Of a stretch of 64,000 bases of DNA, positions 53,712 through 63,202 are shown piece after piece. The notes beneath the pieces were generated by a model. The model saw only the letters and a program-made list of their open reading frames with translations, did no database searches and was not told the origin of the DNA. This DNA comes from Natrinema ejinorense (GTDB taxonomy: Archaea > Halobacteriota > Halobacteria > Halobacteriales > Natrialbaceae). The stretch is taken from contig NZ_NXNI01000001.1 in assembly GCF_002494345.1 (NCBI RefSeq), forward strand, positions 3,410,001 to 3,474,000, read 5' to 3'. Position 1 is the stretch's first letter. Each line of letters begins with the position of its first letter. Position numbers and translations under genes: made by a program.

Positions 53712-55295
53712 TCAGCTGAACTTCTGGACGGTCACGTCGAGCGTGTCCAGGTCGACGATCGGGGCGAAGCCGGCGTCGGGGTCGATGTTGACGCTCTTCT
53801 GGAAGTCGGTCTGGGCCTGCCAGCAGCCGGAGTTGATCGCGAGCACGTCGTGGTACTTGCCGAAGCCGAGTTTGTGGACGTGGCCCGTATGGAAGATGTC
53901 GGGGACCTCGTCGATGATGAGGTAGTCCTTCTCCTCGGGCGCCAGCCGGGTGTGGCCCCCGAACTGCGGCGCGACGTGGCGTTTCTTGAGGAGGTGGTAC
54001 ATCGCCTTGTGTGGGTCGTCGTAGCTGGCCTTCGCCTCGGGCAACTCGGCGATGACCTCGTCCAGTGAGACGCCGTGGTACATCAACACGGAGACGCCCT
54101 CGAGGGTCACCATCGAGGGGTTGCTCACGATCTGGGGGTCGTGTGCGGACATGATCTCCCGGAGTTCCTCGTCGAACCCCGGCTGGGGTTCGGCCAGCCG
54201 GACGGCGTCGTGGTTACCCGGGATCATGACGACCTCGATGTCGCCGGGTATCTTCTTCAGGTGTTCGCTGAACGCCTCGTATTGCTCGTAGATGTCGACG
54301 ATGTCGAGTTCCTCGTCCTGATCGGGGTAGACGCCGACGCCCTCGACCATGTCGCCCGCGAGCAGCAGGTACTCGACGTGCTGGGCCTCCGGGGTGTGGA
54401 GCCAGTCGGCGAACGCGTTCCACGCGTCGGTCATGAACTCCTGGCTGCCGACGTGAACGTCGCTGATCAGCGCCGCTTGCACGTGCCGATCCGCCGTCGA
54501 CGGCTCGTGCGTGCGAGGCACGTCCGGGAAGTGCATCGAATCGACGAAAGCGATCCCCGAATCGTCCGCCAGCGTCCCCTCCATCGCCAGCACCTCGTCA
54601 CAGAGCAACTCGTCGACGAGGTCGACGTACTCTCGGTCCTTCATCACCAGCCACGGGAACGTTCCCGTCGCATCCTCGAGTTCGATCAGCCAGTGGCCGC
54701 TGGCGGTCGATCGGATGTCGTTGACCAGCCCGACCATCGCCACCTCGCTGCCGCCCGGCATGTCCTGAATGGCCGTCGCCGGTCGGTGGTTGACTCGCCC
54801 CCGCAGTTTCGCACCGAGTCGATCCAATCGATCACGGAAAACCGAGACGAAATCGCTGTACTCGCCCGTTCCCGTGCTCTGTCCCGTCATATCGCCGACG
54901 ATCTCGAGCGAGCGTTGCGTTGGGTCGGCCGAGCGGTTCGCGGTGGGTGACCCCTCCGTTTCGACTGGAGCCCGCTCGGCCGATTCACGCCCCGAAGCCG
55001 CGCTGGTTCCAGTTGAAACGGAGGGGGGCACATCGGCCGACGGGGATTCGTCACCGCTGCCGGCGTCGGGCCCGGATTCGGAGCCAGCCGGACCGTCCGT
55101 CCCGTCCGTCGAGAGGGCCCTCCGTACGTGGTCGGTTCGAACGACGAGCGCGTCCTCGGGGACCGTCTCGAGGACGCGCTCGAGGGCCGCAGTCGGATCG
55201 TCGGCTGCCGCGAGTCGGGTCACCGCCTCCCGTTCCGCGTTGTACCCACGGCTCGTGAGTTCACTGACGATCCGAGCGGGGGCCTCGAGTGGCAC
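53712..55295 (-). CDS. polD1: DNA polymerase D small subunit (DP1)
   Basis: The protein has 527 residues. The calcineurin-like phosphoesterase core is complete: ALISDVHVGSQEF, LLLAGDMVEGVG, VMIPGNHDAVRL, LMYHGVSLDE and DIFHTGHVHKLG. It therefore probably keeps the Mre11-like 3'-5' proofreading exonuclease of archaeal PolD. An OB-fold precedes it (about 160-245). The N-terminal 60 residues are helical and a Ser/Gly/Pro linker (65-150) joins them. It lies near orc1/cdc6, as at other haloarchaeal origins. Confidence 0.93.
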   Translation of the reverse strand: MPLEAPARIVSELTSRGYNAEREAVTRLAAADDPTAALERVLETVPEDALVVRTDHVRRALSTDGTDGPAGSESGPDAGSGDESPSADVPPSVSTGTSAASGRESAERAPVETEGSPTANRSADPTQRSLEIVGDMTGQSTGTGEYSDFVSVFRDRLDRLGAKLRGRVNHRPATAIQDMPGGSEVAMVGLVNDIRSTASGHWLIELEDATGTFPWLVMKDREYVDLVDELLCDEVLAMEGTLADDSGIAFVDSMHFPDVPRTHEPSTADRHVQAALISDVHVGSQEFMTDAWNAFADWLHTPEAQHVEYLLLAGDMVEGVGVYPDQDEELDIVDIYEQYEAFSEHLKKIPGDIEVVMIPGNHDAVRLAEPQPGFDEELREIMSAHDPQIVSNPSMVTLEGVSVLMYHGVSLDEVIAELPEAKASYDDPHKAMYHLLKKRHVAPQFGGHTRLAPEEKDYLIIDEVPDIFHTGHVHKLGFGKYHDVLAINSGCWQAQTDFQKSVNIDPDAGFAPIVDLDTLDVTVQKFS

Positions 55296-55451
55296 ACAGA
55301 CGGATTCGAGGGCGAGAGCAAAAGGATAGCGGATTCCCGTCCGACGGGGCCTCGAGTAATCAACGAACCAACAATATCGCGGCAGGGGAACGTCGAGGAC
55401 GGCGCGGATTCGCCGGAAGGTTGATACCCCGCTCCCCGAAATCGGCTAGTG

Positions 55452-56333
55452 ATGGAGAGGCCTGACGACGGCGGACGGAACCGTGACCGAGCCGAATCCC
55501 GGGCACCGAACCCGGATTCCCCTCCGGTTCCATCGGACGACGCCGACGATCAGGGACCGACGGCCGCGACTCGCAACCGATCACCCAGCGACGAGGGGGC
55601 CACGATCGAGGACGACGGGGTCGTCCGCTGGCTGCTCGAGACTGACGATCGAACGGTCTCCGTCTGCCGGGACATCGCCATGATTCTCGCGATCGTTGGG
55701 GCCGTCAACATGCTCTTGTTCGCGGTCAGTGGGGCCTGGCCGCTGTTGGTCGCCGTCGAGAGCGGCAGTATGGAACCGAACGTCCAGGAGGGCGATCTGG
55801 TTTTCATCGTCGACGAAAGCAGGTTCGCGGGCGCGAACGCCGTCGAGGGAACCGGCATCGTCCCCCGCGATATCGGCCGCCAGACGGATCACGAGCGGTT
55901 GGGTGCCGCCGGCGACGTCATCGTGTTCATACCGGACGGTGATCCGACGCGGACGCCGGTGATCCATCGTGCTCACTTCTGGGTCGAGGAAGGCGAAAAC
56001 TGGGTGCGGACGAAAGGCGAATTCCGTTCGCTGAACGAGGTAACCTGTGCGGAGATCGTGTCGTGTCCAGCACCTCACGACGGGTTCGTCACGAAAGGCG
56101 ACGCCAACCCCGCCTACGACCAGCTCCCCCGTTCGGGTTCGGATACCACCGTCGTCAGCCCGGAGTGGATCACCGGCAAGGCGATGGTTCGGATCCCGTG
56201 GCTGGGCCAGATCGGGCTGGGTATCGATTCCATTCGCGTCCTGACCGGTGTCGGGTCGTCCGCCATCCTCATCGCGACGGGCGCGCTCGCGCTCGTCCTG
56301 CTCGGAACAGTCGTCGGCGATCGCGGCCCGTAG
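55452..56333 (+). CDS. Archaeal signal peptidase I (S26), copy 1
   Basis: The protein has 293 residues; a GTG directly before the ATG is an alternative start. After a disordered acidic N-terminal 60 residues comes a membrane helix (about 75-100), then the catalytic Ser in VESGSMEPNVQEGD and the His in TPVIHRAHFWVEE, the Ser-His arrangement of archaeal Sec11. VTKGDANPAYDQ is the conserved box E. A second helix ends the protein. The adjacent copy 2 is its tandem paralogue. Confidence 0.88.
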   Translation: MERPDDGGRNRDRAESRAPNPDSPPVPSDDADDQGPTAATRNRSPSDEGATIEDDGVVRWLLETDDRTVSVCRDIAMILAIVGAVNMLLFAVSGAWPLLVAVESGSMEPNVQEGDLVFIVDESRFAGANAVEGTGIVPRDIGRQTDHERLGAAGDVIVFIPDGDPTRTPVIHRAHFWVEEGENWVRTKGEFRSLNEVTCAEIVSCPAPHDGFVTKGDANPAYDQLPRSGSDTTVVSPEWITGKAMVRIPWLGQIGLGIDSIRVLTGVGSSAILIATGALALVLLGTVVGDRGP

Positions 56334-56420
56334 CGCCGCTGGAGTGACTTCGACGATCAGTTCCGAACGGATCGGGGACGAACAGAAAGTTGATTGGGAG
56401 GCCCAGCAAAACGAGTGACG

Positions 56421-57368
56421 ATGAGCGGTCCTAACCCTGGGGAGCCACCCGGCGATTCCGGTGACGACGATTCCGAGCAGCACGATCGAAGCGCCGAGCC
56501 TTCGCGCCGATCATCTGCGCCCGAGGAATCGTCACGGGGCGGGCCCGATGCCGATCACGACCCGGTCACGATCGAGGACGACGGGGTTCTTCGCTGGTTT
56601 CTCAACACCGACGACGAGACCGTCATGATAACGCGGGACGTCCTGAGTAGCGTCGCGATCGTCGCGGTCGTGGGCCTCCTCCTGTTCGCCGTGAGCGGGA
56701 TCTGGCCGCCACTCGTCGCCGTCGAGAGCCCCAGTATGACGCCGAACATGCAGGAAGGCGATCTCATCTTCGTCGTCGACGACGACCGATTCGGCAACGA
56801 CGCCGCCGTCGAAGACACGGGCGTCGTCACGCTCGAGAACGGCCGGGAAACCGGATACGAGAAGTTCGGCAAGCCCGGTGACGTCATCATCTACCAGCCC
56901 AACGGTGATCCGACGCAGACGCCGGTGATCCACCGTGCCCACTTCTGGGTCGAGGAAGACGAAAACTGGGTCGAGACCAAGGCCGACGAGGACGTTATCG
57001 GTGACGTGACCTGTGCCGAAGTCGATACCTGTCGCCCGGATCACGCCGGATTCGTCACGAAAGGGGACGCCAACAGCGGGTACGATCAGTACGGGAACGG
57101 GATCAGCGACGTCGTCAAACCCGAGTGGGTCACCGGTAAGGCGATGTTCCGGATTCCGTGGCTCGGTCACATCCGCCTGACCTTCGACAGGCTCCTCGGC
57201 GGAATGCTCGTCCCGACGTCGCCCGCGAGCCAGCCACTGCAGGGACCGACGCCGGCAACGGCCGGACCGATACCTGCAGGCCCAGGTGCCGCAGGGGTCG
57301 CCGGTGCCGTCGGGATCGCCAGCGCGGGTGCCGGCGCTGTGATGGCGATCGGTCGGTCTCGTCGCTGA
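56421..57368 (+). CDS. Archaeal signal peptidase I (S26), copy 2
   Basis: The protein has 315 residues from MSGPNPGEPPGDSGDD. It shares layout and motifs with copy 1: VESPSMTPNMQEGDL (catalytic Ser), TPVIHRAHFWVEE (His) and FVTKGDANSGYDQ. The C-terminal 50 residues differ, being rich in Pro, Ala and Gly before a final hydrophobic stretch. The two genes are 87 bases apart on the same strand, so they arose by tandem duplication and may now handle different substrates. Confidence 0.88.
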   Translation: MSGPNPGEPPGDSGDDDSEQHDRSAEPSRRSSAPEESSRGGPDADHDPVTIEDDGVLRWFLNTDDETVMITRDVLSSVAIVAVVGLLLFAVSGIWPPLVAVESPSMTPNMQEGDLIFVVDDDRFGNDAAVEDTGVVTLENGRETGYEKFGKPGDVIIYQPNGDPTQTPVIHRAHFWVEEDENWVETKADEDVIGDVTCAEVDTCRPDHAGFVTKGDANSGYDQYGNGISDVVKPEWVTGKAMFRIPWLGHIRLTFDRLLGGMLVPTSPASQPLQGPTPATAGPIPAGPGAAGVAGAVGIASAGAGAVMAIGRSRR

Positions 57369-57669
57369 GACGGTCCCCTGTACCGACGCAACCGCGACCC
57401 ACCGTGGGGTTGCGCCGTCACCGACGGGCAGTAGTCCGTCCGAATCGGTCGCCGAACCGACCGTTCCGCTCCGTCTTCTCCGTGTCCGTTCGACTCGTCG
57501 TCCGTCCGGCCGTCACTCTCCGACCGTCGGCGACGCCGATCTCGACGTCGAACGCCGGACTCGAGAGCAATGCCTGTCCGTGGGCCGGCAGAAACACGTC
57601 TCAAAAGCGTGCACGGAGTGCGGTAGCGACGACAGCGCCACCGTTCGATGGCCCGTCGGAGCCGCCCGT
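57369..57669. other. Convergent intergenic region carrying hairpin copy C
   Basis: The gap between signal peptidase 2 and orc1/cdc6 shows no convincing gene. Its main content is the hairpin element copy at 57387-57440. Confidence 0.5.
57387..57440. repeat. Three-copy hairpin element, copy C
   Basis: The stem is CGCAACC (57387-57393) with GGTTGCG (57408-57414) and a 14-base loop gcgacccaccgtgg, then ccgtcaccgacgggcagtag and gtccgt. Against copy B, a C-G pair has become A-T with the stem intact, a compensatory change. Confidence 0.55.
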
Positions 57670-59439
57670 TCAGTTCTCGAACCGGGCCTGCACGAACGGC
57701 TGGATGTCGTCGATATCGCTCAGCCGGGAATCGCTCACGAGGACGGCCTCCGTTTCCTCGAGTGGCACCGACAGGCTGATTTCCTTGGTTCGGCCGTATC
57801 GCCCCTTCGAGACGACGACGGCGTTGACGATGCCGAGCATGTCGAGTTCGCTGATGAGGTCGGTCACTCGCCGCTGGGTCAGGACGTCCGCGTCGATCTC
57901 CTCGCAGAGGCGTTTGTAAATGTTGAACACTTCGCCCGTGTTGATGCTGTGAACACCGTTTTTCTCGAGCAGGATGATCGCGAAGAGGACGAGTTTGCTC
58001 TGGGTGGGCAGGGTTCGGACGACCTCCACGACGCGGTCGAGTTCGATCTTGTCCTGTGCCTGCCGGACGTGTTCTTCGACGATCGTTTCCGCCTGGGATC
58101 GTTCGGCCAGTTCGCCCGCGGTTCGAAGGAGATCCAGCGCGCGTCGCGCGTCGCCGTGTTCCTGTGCGGCGAAGGCCGCACACAGCGGGATCACGTCGTC
58201 GGAGAGGGCGTTGCCCTTGAACGCGACCTCCGATCGGTGTTTGAGAATGTCCCGGAGCTGGTTCGCGTCGTAGGGCGGGAAGACGATCTCCTCTTCGCCC
58301 AGCGACGACTTGACCCGCGGATCGAGGAAGTCGGTGAACTTGAGATCGTTACTGATTCCGATGATCGATACTCGCGAGTTCTCGAGCTCCGAGTTCATCC
58401 GCGAGAGGTTGTAGAGGGTGTCGTCGCCGCTCTTCTCGACGAGCTTGTCGATCTCGTCGAGCATGATGACGACGACCCGCTCGTCGTAGTCGACGGCGTC
58501 GAAGAAGACGCTGTAGACGCGGTCGGTCGGCCAGCCGGTCATCGGCACCTCTTCGAAGGACTCCTTGTCTTCCTCGAGTTCCGCGATTCGGTCTTCGACC
58601 TCGGCGCGCGTTCCGAACGGCGTCGACTCGAGGGGGTGGGCCGGTTCCTGTGGGGTCGCGTCGACGGCGGTCCCATCGTCGCGACCGAGGCCGTCGGTGT
58701 CTCCGGGTTCCGTTTCCGTAGCGGGCGGCGATGCCGGATCCGAAGACCCCTTCGCTTCGGGTGGAGAATCGACGGACTCAGCGTCGAATTCTGTTCCAGA
58801 TGAAACGGCTGATCGCGACTCCGTCTCCTCGCTCGAGACGAAATCGAACGGGTCGGATGCCGTCTCCTCGGCCGTTCGATCGGTCGACTCGTCACCCGCG
58901 TGGGTGCCGTCGTCCGCGGTGGCGTCGTACTCTTCGAGGGCGTCTCGCAGCGACTCGAGGTCGTCGATTCGGTCGTCGATTCGCCCTTTGTTCTTCTCGA
59001 TGAACTTGTTCGCGAGTTGTGCGAGGACGCGATACTGGGTATCCGTGACCTCGCAGTTGATGTACTCGACGTCACACGGGACGCTGTACTTCTGGGAGGT
59101 GCTCTCGAGTTCCTTGCTGACGAACTTGGCGCTCGCGGTTTTTCCGGTCCCGGTCTTGCCGTAGATGAGAATGTTCGACGGCGTTTCCCCCCGGAGTGCG
59201 GCGACCAGGATCGTCGCCATTTTGTTGATCTGATCGCTCCGGTGGGGGAGTTCGTGTGGCGTGTAGGACGGCCGGAGGACTTCCTTGTTCTCGAAGATCG
59301 GTTCGCCGCTGAGCAGGTCGTCGAACAACCCCTGGTTCGACTCTTCGTCGCCGAGATCCGCGTCCTCGAAATCCGTCGAGAACCCGCTCGTTCCGTCGAC
59401 GTCGTCCGAACCTGTGATCTCCGAGTTGTCGTCTGACAT
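57670..59439 (-). CDS. orc1: Orc1/Cdc6 replication initiator
   Basis: The protein has 589 residues. The AAA+ core has Walker A IYGKTGTGKTASA (about 92-104), Walker B VVIMLDEIDKLV (about 325) and sensor regions (IGISNDLKFTDFLDPRVKSS). A C-terminal winged helix (about 500-580) binds origin DNA. It exceeds the usual ~400 residues because of an acidic insertion (about 165-300) in the ATPase domain. It is transcribed away from the gap that holds the origin-box repeats, as expected for the main haloarchaeal origin. Confidence 0.95.
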   Translation of the reverse strand: MSDDNSEITGSDDVDGTSGFSTDFEDADLGDEESNQGLFDDLLSGEPIFENKEVLRPSYTPHELPHRSDQINKMATILVAALRGETPSNILIYGKTGTGKTASAKFVSKELESTSQKYSVPCDVEYINCEVTDTQYRVLAQLANKFIEKNKGRIDDRIDDLESLRDALEEYDATADDGTHAGDESTDRTAEETASDPFDFVSSEETESRSAVSSGTEFDAESVDSPPEAKGSSDPASPPATETEPGDTDGLGRDDGTAVDATPQEPAHPLESTPFGTRAEVEDRIAELEEDKESFEEVPMTGWPTDRVYSVFFDAVDYDERVVVIMLDEIDKLVEKSGDDTLYNLSRMNSELENSRVSIIGISNDLKFTDFLDPRVKSSLGEEEIVFPPYDANQLRDILKHRSEVAFKGNALSDDVIPLCAAFAAQEHGDARRALDLLRTAGELAERSQAETIVEEHVRQAQDKIELDRVVEVVRTLPTQSKLVLFAIILLEKNGVHSINTGEVFNIYKRLCEEIDADVLTQRRVTDLISELDMLGIVNAVVVSKGRYGRTKEISLSVPLEETEAVLVSDSRLSDIDDIQPFVQARFEN

Positions 59440-59450
59440 TCGTCGTACAG

Positions 59451-59473
59451 CACCCCTCTATTTCGAGTGGAAC
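59451..59473 (-). repeat. Origin recognition box-like element 1
   Basis: The minus strand reads gttccactcgaaatagaggg followed by gtg. This is the best match to the haloarchaeal ORB pattern (half-site, GAAA, G-string). It lies 12 bases from the orc1 start codon, so initiator bound here could also repress orc1. Confidence 0.65.
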
Positions 59474-59924
59474 CCGAACGAGTACAGCGGAATCCGACGG
59501 TGTGATAGCCTCCTGGGGAGGATACACCGTTCCAGAGACCCGATGCAGGTCCAGTTGATGCAAACGAAACAGAGGAAAAGCATGCTAATAAATGCTTCCC
59601 TTCCCCACCCCATTTCGGAACGGGACCGGCGTGGCCCGGTCGCTCAACTGCGGTGGCCGCGGTGGTACGGGAGGCTACTACCTGCCTCGGCGAGGTACCC
59701 GACCGGGAGCAAGAGCGGCCATGCACGTCCACCGTGCGGAGCCCGTCTCCGTCCGAGTCGGGGTCTCCATCGATCAGCGAGCGACGAGCGTCGTCGGTTC
59801 GACACCGGCCGAACGACTGCCCGAGGTCGAGACCGTACTCGAGTACAGCCTCGGCTCGTGCTCACGGACGTGGCGCAGTTCGACGCTTACTGTCGGCGTG
59901 ACGATCTCGGCATCTCATCGGCCG

Positions 59925-59948
59925 AACCCCTTCGTTTCGGATGGAGAC
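59925..59948 (-). repeat. Origin recognition box-like element 2
   Basis: The minus strand reads gtctccatccgaaacgaagg then ggtt. It shares ccgaaacgaaggggg-like core with element 3. Confidence 0.6.
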
Positions 59949-60021
59949 CGCGTGATGTCGTCCCGTCTGACGATCGAACTCGCGCTGCTGTGTGACGGGG
60001 GGCTGACGGGTTCGATCGACC

Positions 60022-60046
60022 CTCCCCCTTCGTTTCGGGTAAAGCG
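60022..60046 (-). repeat. Origin recognition box-like element 3
   Basis: The minus strand reads gctttacccgaaacgaaggg then ggag, the same core and orientation as element 2, about 97 bases away. Confidence 0.6.
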
Positions 60047-60090
60047 AATCGAACGTCACGTGACGGAACCGATCGCCGTCTTCGCGGTCA

Positions 60091-60356
60091 GCGTTCGCTC
60101 ACGCAAACAGCTGACGCGCATCTACGAAGCGGCTTCGCCGCTTCGAGCCTTGCCTCGTGGTTCGAGAGACCAAGGGTCTCTCGTCATCACGAAACGGCTC
60201 CGCCGTTTCGAACGACGTTGCTCGGCAAGACGTCCCTCGCGCGTCAGCTAAAGAGCTGACGCGCCGGGCAAGAGCTTCGCTCTTGCTGGCGTTCACTCGC
60301 TCACTTCGTTCGCTCGCGAAAACGTCGTCGACACCTCCTCGCACTCTGTTGTTCGC
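60091..60356. repeat. Hairpin mosaic element 3
   Basis: Five perfect hairpins are packed here: 60125-60145 (9-bp stem, TTC loop), 60163-60183 (9 bp), 60190-60210 (9 bp, TCC loop), 60239-60264 (11 bp) and 60268-60286 (8 bp, TTC loop). They are followed by gttcactcgctcacttcgtt. The style matches elements 1 and 2. It lies between the probable origin and the end of sufS. Confidence 0.7.
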
Positions 60357-61604
60357 TTACGCGAACAACTGTCGTGCGTCGTCGATGGCGTCGACCAGTT
60401 TGTCGACCTCCGCTTTCGTGTTGTAGACGTAGAAGGAGGCTCGAGCGGACGCCGCCACGCCGAGTTTGTCGTGGAGTGGCTGGGTACAGTGGTCGCCGGC
60501 GCGGATCGCGACCGCGTGGTCGTTCATGATCGAGGCGAGGTCGTGGGCGTGGACGTCCTCGAGGTTGAAGCCGACCAGTCCGCCCCGTTCCGGTCCGGGC
60601 TCGGGGCCGTAGATCTCGACGTCGTCCTCGGCGGCCAGTTGCTCGTAGGCGTAGCGGGCCATCTCCTCCTCGTGGGCTTCGATGCGTTCCATGCCGATCC
60701 CCTCGAGGTAGTCGATCGCGGCGACGAGGCCGACGGCTTCGGCGATCTGTGGCGTCCCGGCCTCGAACTTCCAGGGGAGTTCGTTCCAGGTCGACTCCTC
60801 GAAGGTGACCTTCGTGATCATGTCGCCGCCGTAGAGGTAGGGCTGCATCTCCTCGAGAAGCTCTTTTTTGCCGTAGAGCGCGCCGATCCCGGTGGGGCCG
60901 GCCATCTTGTGGCCCGAGAAGGCGTAGAAGTCGGCGTCGATGGCCTCGACGTCGACGGGCCGGTTGGGGACGGCCTGGGCACCGTCGATGAAGGCGAGCG
61001 CGTCGTGGTCGTGGGCGATATCGACGAGTTCGGAAACGGGGTTGACGGTGCCGAGCGTGTTCGAGACGTGGACCGCCGAGACCATCGCGGTGTCGTCGGT
61101 GATGAGCTCTCGCGCGTGGTCCATGTCGAGGCGGCCGTCCTCGTCGATCCGGATGTAGTTTACGTCGGCTCCCGTGCGCTTGCCGATCTGTTGCCAGGTG
61201 ACCAGGGAGGCGTGGTGTTCCATCTCGGTGAGGACGATCTCGTCGCCGGGGCCGAGCTCGTTGAGCCCCCACGAGTAGGCGACCAGGTTCTCAGCCTCGG
61301 TCGTGTTCTTGGTGAAGACGATCTCCTCGCGGCCGCCGCTCGCGCCGATGAACTCGGCGACGCGGTCGTGGGCCTCCTCGTAGGCGATCGAGGCTTCCTG
61401 GCTCAGGTGGTGGATTCCCCGATGGACGTTGGCGTTGTACTCCCGATAGTAGTCGCTCATCGCGTCGATGACCGGATCGGGCGTCTGGGTCGTCGCCGCG
61501 TTGTCGAGGTAGACGAGCTGCTCGTCGTTGAACTCTCGCTGGAGGATCGGGAACTCCTCCCGGATCGCCCCGATGTCGAGCGACTCGAGGTTCTGTTGAC
61601 TCAT
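60357..61604 (-). CDS. sufS: SufS-type cysteine desulfurase
   Basis: The protein has 415 residues. The PLP lysine is Lys233 in FSGHKMAGPTG, the cofactor histidine is in EMEHHASLVTW (130-131), and the sulfur-carrying Cys373 is in RAGDHCTQPLHDKLG. It releases sulfur from cysteine and hands it to SufU (39.1 kb). Length and motifs are normal for group II desulfurases. The gene stands alone here, separated from sufU by 20 kb. Confidence 0.95.
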   Translation of the reverse strand: MSQQNLESLDIGAIREEFPILQREFNDEQLVYLDNAATTQTPDPVIDAMSDYYREYNANVHRGIHHLSQEASIAYEEAHDRVAEFIGASGGREEIVFTKNTTEAENLVAYSWGLNELGPGDEIVLTEMEHHASLVTWQQIGKRTGADVNYIRIDEDGRLDMDHARELITDDTAMVSAVHVSNTLGTVNPVSELVDIAHDHDALAFIDGAQAVPNRPVDVEAIDADFYAFSGHKMAGPTGIGALYGKKELLEEMQPYLYGGDMITKVTFEESTWNELPWKFEAGTPQIAEAVGLVAAIDYLEGIGMERIEAHEEEMARYAYEQLAAEDDVEIYGPEPGPERGGLVGFNLEDVHAHDLASIMNDHAVAIRAGDHCTQPLHDKLGVAASARASFYVYNTKAEVDKLVDAIDDARQLFA

Positions 61605-61942
61605 TGGTGACTAGGACGGACTGCACACAAAACACTCCTTCGGTCCGGTGACGGCCGTGTTTCCGGACGCGTTCATGCGGCACGGATTGCCCGTTCGATG
61701 GGGTGGTCGATGGCAGCGGTTGTGGCCGTCTCGAGCACCGAGACCAAAATGGGGGAGCGAGATCGGGTGGCGGGACGCTCACGGCAGGGGGTTGGGGGGT
61801 ACCGTGGTAGATGCTCCTGCCGCAACGCCGTCTTGGCGTGTCTCGGTGATACCAGTGTTCCCAAACGATTTAGGGATCGAGACGACTGCGGCGTCCCCAC
61901 CGTCGCCAGTCGCGGCGAACGACGCCGGCCGTCGGCGCTGTC
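61605..61942. other. Intergenic region, no gene seen
   Basis: About 340 bases between sufS and the membrane-protein operon end. It contains ggggggtaccg-like G runs but no convincing frame, repeat or RNA. Confidence 0.4.
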
Positions 61943-62806
61943 CTATTCCGGGGGTTCGCTAAATATCGACGGCTGGGTGTTCCGAAGCAACAGTTCCGTG
62001 TACCGCGCGAACAGCCACGCGACAGCGTTGAACAGGTGGAGGACGACGAGCCCGACCAGCACGCCGATCGCCGAGAGGGCCAACGCCCCCTCGAGCGAAT
62101 CGATGTAGAACGAGATCAGCTCCCCCTCGGCGAGTGAGAGGGGGACCGGAGAGACGACGTCAATGACCCAGCCGGCGTGTTGGTACGTGAGTTCGGGGAC
62201 GAACTCGACCGGACCGCTGAGGTGAATACCGACCAGTTGATTCCGGTAGTGCAGCGGCGCGGCGACCAGCACGAACGTGAACGTGACCCCGAACGCGAGG
62301 AGGAAAAACGTGGCCAACCCGAGCACGAACTTGCTCCCCAGGTAGCCGACGCCTTTCCACGTCCCCCGATCGAAGACGAGCCGTCGTGCCCGCTCTCGGA
62401 GCGTCGGAGCCGGGTCGGCCGTCGGGATCTCGGTGTCGAGCAACCGATCGGCGAGGACTCGCTCGAGGGCGGTCAACTCGATCGAGGCGAACAGGACGAC
62501 CAGGACGGTCGGAACGCCGATACACAACAGCACCAGTAGGAGGGGGATGCCGGCGATCAGCAAGGCGACGGGTTCCGTCCTCGCCATGTCGACGAGCCCG
62601 AACGTGAGACCCGCCGGGATCGCGATGCCGGTCACGAGGACGGTGAAGTAGCCGATCCCGAGGGGAAACGCGAGCAGGAGGTACGCGACGTTGGCGTAGG
62701 TCCGTTTGCGAACGGCAACGCCGACGAACCAGCGAAGCCAGCCTCTGAGGCGGTCGAGAGCGGTTCTCCCTGCGTCGAGCGGTGATGACGTCCGTGTGGA
62801 TTTCAT
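61943..62806 (-). CDS. Multi-pass membrane protein with sensor-like domain
   Basis: The protein has 287 residues. Four to six hydrophobic helices (about 38-62, 80-105, 158-185, 240-270) flank soluble stretches. The layout, with a TYANVAYLLLAFPLGIGYFT start of the first helix, matches the putative sensor domain found in actinobacterial kinases and haloarchaeal membrane proteins. It has no kinase part. It is the last gene of the operon led by a winged-helix regulator, overlapping its neighbour by four bases. Confidence 0.75.
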   Translation of the reverse strand: MKSTRTSSPLDAGRTALDRLRGWLRWFVGVAVRKRTYANVAYLLLAFPLGIGYFTVLVTGIAIPAGLTFGLVDMARTEPVALLIAGIPLLLVLLCIGVPTVLVVLFASIELTALERVLADRLLDTEIPTADPAPTLRERARRLVFDRGTWKGVGYLGSKFVLGLATFFLLAFGVTFTFVLVAAPLHYRNQLVGIHLSGPVEFVPELTYQHAGWVIDVVSPVPLSLAEGELISFYIDSLEGALALSAIGVLVGLVVLHLFNAVAWLFARYTELLLRNTQPSIFSEPPE

Positions 62807-63168
62807 GTTGAATTAGGCCTCCTGAACGAGCGAACGATCGCGACGAGCCCGACCAGATGGCAGGCAGTGACGACGAGCAGGACGGTCGCGTCCGTTGCGT
62901 CCGCTACCCGATCGACCGCGTACGAAAGCACGAACGGGACGGCCGTCAGGAACGCGACGCCGAGAGCCAGGAACAGCATCGGCCGACTGTCGTTGCGAGC
63001 GTAGCCTCGATAGGCCGTCCACGCCACGATCGTGCCGAGAGTGGCGCTGGTCAGTCCGGCGAAGAAGATCGTCGTCTCCTCGTCGAGCCCGAAAGCCGTC
63101 GTTGCGGCCTCGAGGACGGGGAGCGAACCGACGCCGAGGGCACCGACACCGACGGTCACTCCTCCCAC
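62803..63168 (-). CDS. Small three-to-four-helix membrane protein (DUF7521-like), copy 2
   Basis: The protein has 121 residues from a GTG at 63168; a second GTG is three codons later. Hydrophobic helices lie at about 32-54, 62-85 and 92-112. TIVAWTAYRGYARNDSRPML resembles the copy upstream (VIACWIAKRTYDGYRDVRRTP), so the two are paralogues. I recall this family in haloarchaea as DUF7521, always near ArsR-like regulators. Confidence 0.7.
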   Translation of the reverse strand: MGGVTVGVGALGVGSLPVLEAATTAFGLDEETTIFFAGLTSATLGTIVAWTAYRGYARNDSRPMLFLALGVAFLTAVPFVLSYAVDRVADATDATVLLVVTACHLVGLVAIVRSFRRPNST

Positions 63169-63202
63169 CTCCGTGGGTCGGGCCGAACGGCGGCGATTCC
63201 GT

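Larger units (their letters stand above)
59440..60090. other. Probable replication origin (oriC1-type)
   Basis: This gap has no gene. It lies directly upstream of orc1/cdc6 and holds several ORB-like sequences with the pattern C-x-GAAA-(4 bases)-GGGG, most on the minus strand: 59451-59473, 59606-59624, 59925-59948 and 60022-60046. A weaker plus-strand copy is at about 59556-59580. An A+T-rich stretch (about 59575-59598, with gctaataaatgc) could be the unwinding region. polD1 and the signal peptidase genes nearby match the neighbourhood I recall for haloarchaeal oriC1. Confidence 0.7.
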
